DNA of 40,470 nucleotides from Helicobacter sp. (lineage in GTDB: Bacteria; Campylobacterota; Campylobacteria; Campylobacterales; Helicobacteraceae). Numbering within the stretch: the stretch's first letter is position 1; each line of letters begins with the position of its first letter. Positions 35,563 through 40,470 of this stretch are shown here, piece after piece. The stretch spans positions 1 to 40,470 of the forward strand of contig JAFLSC010000018.1 of the NCBI GenBank assembly GCA_022511145.1, given 5' to 3'. The notes below the pieces were generated by a model. The model did not search any database and was not told the DNA's origin. It was given only the letters and a program-made list of their open reading frames with translations. The position numbers and the translations under genes are program-made.

Positions 35563-36801
35563 ATGGAAGATTTAAAACAAACTTACCCTGATTCACTCCC
35601 TTATCATCAAGGCGGTAAAATCCAAATTGCAACTAAAACCCCTCTTAATAGCGAACACGATTTATCTTTAGCCTATTCTCCGGGTGTTGCTGTGCCTTGT
35701 AAAGAAATTCAAAACAATCCTGATACAGCTTATGATTATACTTCTAAGCATAATTTAGTCGCAGTTATCTCTAATGGGACAGCGATTTTAGGCTTGGGAG
35801 ATATTGGTGCTTTGGCAGGAAAGCCTGTTATGGAAGGAAAAGCAGCCTTATTTAAAAAATTTGCGGGTATTGATGCGTTTGATATTGAAATTGATGAAAA
35901 AAATCCTGATAAATTCATTGAAATTGTTAAAGCGATTTCCCCAACCTTTGGTGGCATTAATTTGGAGGATATTAAAGCCCCAGATTGTTTTTATATTGAA
36001 CAAAAGCTCAAAAAGGAATTAAATATTCCTATTATGCACGATGACCAACACGGCACAGCAGTTATTTCAGCAGCAGGGATTATTAATGGGGCAAAGATTG
36101 CTAACAAAGCCATTGAGGATTTGAAAGTCGTTGTTTTAGGAGCAGGAGGAGCAGCGATTGCGTGTGCTAAAATCGCTAAAAAATTAGGAGCAAAAGAAAT
36201 TATAATGTTTGATAGCAAAGGAGCTATTACAACACACCGAAAAGACAATCTCAATGATTTTAAGAAAGAATTTATCATAAATCAAGAAATTAATACTTAC
36301 CAAGAAGCCCTAAAGGGAGCTGATGTTGTGCTTGGATTGTCTCGTGGGGATATTTTGTGTGCCAAAGATATTGAAGCAATGAATCCCAACCCTATGATTT
36401 TTGTGATGAGCAATCCTATCCCTGAAATTGAGCCTAAAATCATCAAAGAGGTGCGTCCTGATGCTATTATTGCAACAGGACGGAGTGATTATCCTAATCA
36501 AATCAATAATCTTTTAGGATTCCCCTATATTTTCAAAGGGGCTTTGAAGGTGCGGGCAAAATGTATCAATAAAGAGATGAAAATTGCTGCGGCTTATGCC
36601 CTAGCGGAACTTGCAAGAAAAGAGATTCCTAAGGATTTAAAAGCCAAATTAGAGCAAATCCATAATCACAAATTTGTTTTTGGCAAAGAATATCTTATCC
36701 CTTCTCCTTTTGATACAAGATTGCAGGATTTTATCTCTAATGCGGTTGCACAAGCGGCTATTGATAGCGGCGTTGCAAGGGTTACTGATGCCAGAGTTTG
36801 A
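35563..36801 (+). CDS. maeB: Malic enzyme (NADP-dependent type)
   Basis: The enzyme oxidatively decarboxylates malate to pyruvate. The 412-residue protein has the N-terminal signature [16 protein letters not shown], the catalytic and metal region including [15 protein letters not shown] and [13 protein letters not shown], and the Rossmann nucleotide loop [11 protein letters not shown]. It lacks the C-terminal phosphotransacetylase-like domain of long MaeB proteins, as is usual for short bacterial forms. Cofactor preference is inferred from family. Its end overlaps the next small gene by 14 bases. Confidence 0.93.
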   Translation: MEDLKQTYPDSLPYHQGGKIQIATKTPLNSEHDLSLAYSPGVAVPCKEIQNNPDTAYDYTSKHNLVAVISNGTAILGLGDIGALAGKPVMEGKAALFKKFAGIDAFDIEIDEKNPDKFIEIVKAISPTFGGINLEDIKAPDCFYIEQKLKKELNIPIMHDDQHGTAVISAAGIINGAKIANKAIEDLKVVVLGAGGAAIACAKIAKKLGAKEIIMFDSKGAITTHRKDNLNDFKKEFIINQEINTYQEALKGADVVLGLSRGDILCAKDIEAMNPNPMIFVMSNPIPEIEPKIIKEVRPDAIIATGRSDYPNQINNLLGFPYIFKGALKVRAKCINKEMKIAAAYALAELARKEIPKDLKAKLEQIHNHKFVFGKEYLIPSPFDTRLQDFISNAVAQAAIDSGVARVTDARV

Positions 36802-36991
36802 ATATAAATTAGTAATGTTTGGCTTTAGTGCTTTATGTGAGGATTTAGAGGAAGTTAAGCGGAGACTTTCTCTTTATCCTAAAGAAAGGGCAGAATTTGA
36901 AAATGGTGAGGAGTGTTTTTTGATTGACCTCAAAACCCGTGAGCAAATTCCGATTGTCCTAGAAAATGGGGCTTTTAAGGTTGGTAAGTAA
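36788..36991 (+). CDS. Small conserved hypothetical overlapping the malic enzyme gene
   Basis: The 67-residue product begins [20 protein letters not shown] and contains LYPKERAEFENGEECFLID. ATG 36788 has AAGGG six bases upstream, inside the malic enzyme gene, and the two frames overlap by 14 bases. A longer in-frame extension upstream is only a shadow of the malic enzyme. Its 3' end overlaps the opposite-strand dapF by 17 bases. It is compact, cytoplasmic and of unknown function. Confidence 0.75.
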   Translation: MPEFEYKLVMFGFSALCEDLEEVKRRLSLYPKERAEFENGEECFLIDLKTREQIPIVLENGAFKVGK

Positions 36992-37733
36992 AATCACAAA
37001 TTTTTTTTACTTTTCCTTTTAAAAATAGTTTCCCTTTTTCTTCTCTAAGGTATAAATTCTCGCCACTAGCAGGTTTAAACAGGCAAGGATTATCAACCTT
37101 GTTTAAATTTCTTAGATAATAAAACATTGCTGCCATTCCTGTTCCACAAGCTAAAGTTTCATCTTCTACGCCCCGCTCAAAAGTGCGTGCCAAAACTTTC
37201 TCATTTTGGAGTGTGGCAATATTCACATTAGCATTATATTTGTGTCGGAGATTTCGCAAATCCTCTTTATTTAAATTTCCTATTTTTTGGGATTTTTCTT
37301 GCAAACACACTAAATGAGGCACACCCGTGTCAATAAGCCACCATATTCTATTATTTTCTTGAATATCCTTGGCAATCAGTTTGGTTGGGGTTAATTCGCT
37401 CTCCACCCAATTCCCTTCAATATTTGCTCTAATAACTCCTGCAAGGGTTTGGAATTTTTGCGGGGTTGTAGCAAGCTTCAAATCCCAAGCATACTTAGCT
37501 GCTGCTCTGCTTCCATTCCCACACATAGCAGGAATACTCCCATCGCTATTATAAAATTCCCATTCAAAATCAAGTTCTTTGGAGGGTTTAAGTATAATGA
37601 GTCCATCAGCCCCAACGCCTAATTGACGATGACAAATTTTTGGGGCAAGTTTGGCAAAAAAATCTTTGGGGTGGTTAAAGCTATGAGTGAGGATAAAATC
37701 ATTTCCACTTGCAGAATATTTACTAAAAAACAT
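36975..37733 (-). CDS. dapF: Diaminopimelate epimerase
   Basis: DapF converts LL- to meso-diaminopimelate for lysine and peptidoglycan synthesis. The two catalytic cysteines are present in MCGNGSRAA and LACGTGMAA, and the N-terminal KYSASGNDFI motif fits. The 252-residue length is slightly short but normal for Helicobacter. ATG 37733 follows AAGGATTTTT. It is convergent with the small hypothetical gene. Confidence 0.96.
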   Translation of the reverse strand: MFFSKYSASGNDFILTHSFNHPKDFFAKLAPKICHRQLGVGADGLIILKPSKELDFEWEFYNSDGSIPAMCGNGSRAAAKYAWDLKLATTPQKFQTLAGVIRANIEGNWVESELTPTKLIAKDIQENNRIWWLIDTGVPHLVCLQEKSQKIGNLNKEDLRNLRHKYNANVNIATLQNEKVLARTFERGVEDETLACGTGMAAMFYYLRNLNKVDNPCLFKPASGENLYLREEKGKLFLKGKVKKICDFTYQP

Positions 37734-37794
37734 AAAAATCCTTATTAAAATCTTTGTGATTTTTATTTGGGAGTTTATATTGCTTAAAAAACTT

Positions 37795-37833
37795 TAAAAA
37801 AAGCCATTCACACAAGGTGGGGAATCCTTGTGT
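37795..37833 (-). terminator. Intrinsic terminator after the flagellin-like gene
   Basis: On the minus strand ACACAAGG and CCTTGTGT form an eight-base-pair stem around an eight-base loop (37810-37833). This overlaps the stop codon by one base and is followed within eight bases by a run of T residues. Confidence 0.7.
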
Positions 37834-38588
37834 TAGCCAAGTAAAGCGTCAAGTCGGCTTTGGAGGTAGTTGGTATTGAAAGAAGACGCATAAAGGCTTG
37901 CATTAGCAAGTAAAGTGGCACGATTAAGGTCATTGTAGTTTTGTGCCAAATCATCATACATTAAGCCGCTCTCTGCTGCTTTGAGATTAACAAGCGTATT
38001 CATATTAGAATTAACACCCGCTTGAATCCCATTCATCGCTGCACCAATATCTGCTCGCAATAGATTAACATTCGTCATAAAACTTAAAATGCTGTCTTGA
38101 TTATTCACATCAATACCGCTTGTATTAGGGGCTTGTAGATTGATACTTGTAATCCCTGAACCTGTTAAAAAGTCCATTTGCCCACTAAAAACACTTTTAC
38201 CATTAAAACTTGCTTGTCCAACCGCATCATTCATTGATTGTGTGAGGGCATTGACTTGACTTTGAATCATATTGCGTTGGTCTTGATTGAGTGTAGGGTT
38301 ACCAAGCTGCACTGATAATTCATTAATCCTAATAGCAGAATCTGTGATATTAGATAAAGCACCATCAGCGATTTGTAGGATACCTAAAGCATCATTAGCA
38401 TTCCTGACACCTTGAGCCATTGAGTTAAATTGGCTAAGAAGGGCATCAGCAATGGCTAAAGATGAACCATCTGTTGCTTCAATAGGTCTTTGTGCGGCAA
38501 TTCGTTTGAGTACTTTTGATTCCTCATCTTTAGCTTTATTTAAAGAAATCAAGCTTTCATTTGTTGCTTGTGAATTTCCGATTTTCAT
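37833..38588 (-). CDS. FlgL/flagellin-like protein
   Basis: The 251-residue product begins MKIGNSQATNESLISLNKAK, has the flagellin N-terminal helical region (ILQIADGALSNITDSAIRIN) and the C-terminal helix (NRATLLANASLYASSFNTNY). It lacks the large variable central domain of filament flagellins. It resembles the flagellin-B-like protein also present in H. pylori. A role as hook-filament junction (FlgL-like) or minor filament protein is inference. A strong ribosome-binding site (TAAGGAGA) precedes ATG 38588. I did not find a convincing sigma-28 or sigma-54 promoter in the 53 bases before it, so it may be read from the accB-accC unit. Confidence 0.85.
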   Translation of the reverse strand: MKIGNSQATNESLISLNKAKDEESKVLKRIAAQRPIEATDGSSLAIADALLSQFNSMAQGVRNANDALGILQIADGALSNITDSAIRINELSVQLGNPTLNQDQRNMIQSQVNALTQSMNDAVGQASFNGKSVFSGQMDFLTGSGITSINLQAPNTSGIDVNNQDSILSFMTNVNLLRADIGAAMNGIQAGVNSNMNTLVNLKAAESGLMYDDLAQNYNDLNRATLLANASLYASSFNTNYLQSRLDALLG

Positions 38589-38641
38589 AGTATCTCCTTA
38601 ATGTTAAATTTGCATCCTTGCATTATTTAGATTGAAAAATA

Positions 38642-40012
38642 TCAAGCATTTTTTGTTCCACTTTCCATTTTTTCCTCTAAATATTTCGTATGAATTACAC
38701 CCCGTATAAAATCGTCATTTTTCATCATTTCTTGATGAAAAGGTAGGGTTGATTTTATTCCCTCAATACAAAATTCATCTAAAGCACGACTCATTCGCGT
38801 AATTGCTTCTTTACGATTTTTTCCCCACACGATGAGTTTGCCAATCATAGAATCATAAAACATTGGGACGACATACCCCGCATAAGCGTGGCTATCAATC
38901 CTTACATAGTTGCCCCCAGGTGCAATCCATTTTGTAATTTTACCAGCAGATGGATAAAATTTCAAGGGGTCCTCAGCAGTAATTCTACATTCAATCGCAC
39001 AACCCTTAAAGCTAATCTCCTCTTGTTTGGGCAATTTCTCCCCTTGGGCGATTTTTATCATTAATTCGATAATATCCAATCCACTAACAAGCTCACTTAC
39101 AGGGTGTTCTACTTGAAGTCGCGTATTCATCTCCATAAAATAGAAATTTTGATTGCTATCAAGCAAAAACTCATAAGTTCCTGCTCCTTCATATTTGATT
39201 GCCTTAGTTGCCTTAATAGCAGTTTCTAAAAGCCTTTGACGCGTTTTTGGCTCTAGTGTTGGGGCGGGAGATTCCTCAATTAGCTTTTGATGTCTTCTTT
39301 GTAAAGAGCAATCCCTCTCACCGATATGCACGACATTTCCATATTTATCAGCAAGAATTTGAACTTCAATGTGTTTAGGCTTATCAATAAATTTTTCCAT
39401 ATAAATTGTGCCATCGCCAAAAGCACTCACAGCTTCAGATTCTGCCGCTAAAAAAGCATTAAAAAGATTTTCCTCATTTTGGACGATACGCATTCCCCTA
39501 CCGCCTCCACCTGCAGCAGCTTTTAAAATCACAGGGTAACCTATGTCCTTAGCAAGTTTTTTGGCTTCTTCTTTAGAAGATACTGCCCCATCACTACCGG
39601 GAATCACAGGCACTCCAGCATTTTTCATTACTTCTTTTGCTTTGCTTTTATCACTCATTAATGCCATAACTTCGGGATTAGGTCCGATAAACTCAATCTT
39701 ATGATGTTTGCAAATCTCAACAAAATTTTGATTTTCACTCAAAAAACCATAGCCCGGAAAAATCGCATCGGCTTTGAAAAGCTCTGCTGCTGAAATAATA
39801 GCAGGAATATTCAGATAACTTTCACTTGATTTATCCCCGCCGATACAAACTTTTGCATCAGCTAAATCTAAGTAATGAGCATCTTTATCCGCTGTTGAAA
39901 AAACAGCGATGGATTTTTTCCCCATTTCTCTAATAGTGCGGATAGCTCGCAGGGCAATTTCTCCGCGATTGGCAATCAAAATCGTATTAATTTCTTTTTT
40001 TTGAGGCTGCAT
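38642..40012 (-). CDS. accC: Biotin carboxylase subunit of acetyl-CoA carboxylase
   Basis: AccC carboxylates the biotin on AccB using ATP and bicarbonate, the first half of malonyl-CoA synthesis. The 456-residue ATP-grasp protein has ILIANRGEIALRAIR at the N terminus, the glycine-rich loop KAAAGGGGRGMRIV, and MEMNTRLQVEHPVSE with the catalytic residues. Length is normal. Its ATG shares one base with the accB stop (TAATG). Confidence 0.98.
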   Translation of the reverse strand: MQPQKKEINTILIANRGEIALRAIRTIREMGKKSIAVFSTADKDAHYLDLADAKVCIGGDKSSESYLNIPAIISAAELFKADAIFPGYGFLSENQNFVEICKHHKIEFIGPNPEVMALMSDKSKAKEVMKNAGVPVIPGSDGAVSSKEEAKKLAKDIGYPVILKAAAGGGGRGMRIVQNEENLFNAFLAAESEAVSAFGDGTIYMEKFIDKPKHIEVQILADKYGNVVHIGERDCSLQRRHQKLIEESPAPTLEPKTRQRLLETAIKATKAIKYEGAGTYEFLLDSNQNFYFMEMNTRLQVEHPVSELVSGLDIIELMIKIAQGEKLPKQEEISFKGCAIECRITAEDPLKFYPSAGKITKWIAPGGNYVRIDSHAYAGYVVPMFYDSMIGKLIVWGKNRKEAITRMSRALDEFCIEGIKSTLPFHQEMMKNDDFIRGVIHTKYLEEKMESGTKNA

Positions 40013-40470
40013 TAGATTCTCTCTACTACGAATAAAGGTGAGTTGTATTCCACAGGTTGTGCGTCATTAGGAATAACTTCTTTAATCACACAATCAAACT
40101 CTGCTTCAATTTCGTTCATAATTTTCATTGCCTCAATAATACCCAAAGTTTGCCCCTTTTTGACTTTATCGCCCACATTAACATAGGCAGGAGCATTAGG
40201 AGAAGGACAACGATAAAAAGTGCCAACCATTGGGGAATTGATTGTTTCGCCACTTAAAGAAGGGCTTGGATTAGAGGTTATCTGGGGGGTTTGCGGAGCA
40301 TTAAGCGGTGGTGAATTTTTGGTTTCAACACTGGGAGCTTCAAGGTTACACTTTACCTCCGAAGTTTTTGGATTTTTTTCTAATTTGATTTTAGAGTTTT
40401 CCTGCACGACGCTCAAAGCACTCAAACCACTTGCATCAAAAATCTTGATTAATTCTTTTATCTCTTTGAA
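40012..40470 (-). CDS. accB: Biotin carboxyl carrier protein, 5' end beyond the window
   Basis: The frame is open to the window edge (153 codons) and reads FKEIKELIKIFDASGLSALS, the usual start region of AccB after its first residues. An ATG therefore lies just outside, and the in-frame TTG/GTG codons inside are not the real start. A Pro- and Ser-rich linker (about 25-75) leads to the biotinyl domain with EAMKIMNE, whose lysine carries biotin. It is coupled to accC by a one-base overlap. Confidence 0.95.
   Translation of the reverse strand, partial: FKEIKELIKIFDASGLSALSVVQENSKIKLEKNPKTSEVKCNLEAPSVETKNSPPLNAPQTPQITSNPSPSLSGETINSPMVGTFYRCPSPNAPAYVNVGDKVKKGQTLGIIEAMKIMNEIEAEFDCVIKEVIPNDAQPVEYNSPLFVVERI

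Noticed and set aside
36674..36787. Longer 105-residue version of the small gene after malic enzyme
   Set aside because: The extension lies wholly within the malic enzyme gene in another frame; ATG 36788 has a good ribosome-binding site.
38589..38641. Sigma-54 or sigma-28 promoter before the flagellin-like gene
   Set aside because: Neither GG-N10-GC nor a TAAA/CGATAA pair with proper spacing is present in the 53-base gap.

Overview
The window looks like a chromosome segment of an enterohepatic-type Helicobacter (Campylobacterota). The DNA is AT-rich. The mobA/moaA/flhB cluster is arranged as in H. pylori, and the run rpsB-tsf-ABC ATPase-fliR is arranged as in Campylobacter jejuni. NapA/Dps, PanC, a FlgL/flagellin-like protein, group-A-type chemoreceptor tails ending in KKKF and a DUF2972 remnant also point to this group. 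The species cannot be fixed from sequence reading alone.

Layout. 1-5.5 kb is accessory: the tail of an unknown Cys-rich gene, a single-chain type IIG restriction-modification enzyme, a tightly coupled pentapeptide-repeat membrane protein, and a short remnant of a glyoxalase-fold (VOC) gene. 5.4-11 kb holds an RND efflux pump with no adaptor or outer-membrane partner beside it and, divergently, a chemoreceptor whose ribosome-binding site contains a run of 12 G. 11.2-14.5 kb is core: flhB, mobA, moaA and the ferritin-like napA behind two Fur-like boxes. 14.5-18.5 kb is a decayed accessory island around two tRNAs (Glu, Phe). It contains three genes broken by single-base indels, an intact DUF4878 lipoprotein, and a DNA-methyltransferase-like protein with altered catalytic motifs. 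18.5-23.9 kb is core: panC, a structured leader, rpsB, tsf, an ABC ATPase, fliR and a Crp/Fnr-type regulator. 24.3-25.3 kb is a multiply frameshifted DUF2972 pseudogene between dispersed repeats. 25.7-40.5 kb is core again: priA with two small genes upstream, uvrB, ileS with a tiny membrane-protein gene, a Cys-rich lipoprotein paired with an AsmA/TamB-like protein, malic enzyme, a small hypothetical, dapF, a flagellin-like protein, accC and the start-truncated accB.

A dispersed imperfect palindrome (CATTGCGAG...AAGCAATCT...AGATTGC...CGCAATGAC) occupies most long intergenic gaps and borders the decayed genes. Intact core genes sit next to accessory genes carrying single-base indels, which suggests real gene decay rather than uniformly poor sequence, although assembly error cannot be excluded without reads.

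The most interesting items are the R-M/pentapeptide pair, the phase-variable-looking chemoreceptor, the methyltransferase-like protein with degenerate motifs and no good start codon, the paired Fur-like boxes before napA, and the leader RNA before rpsB.
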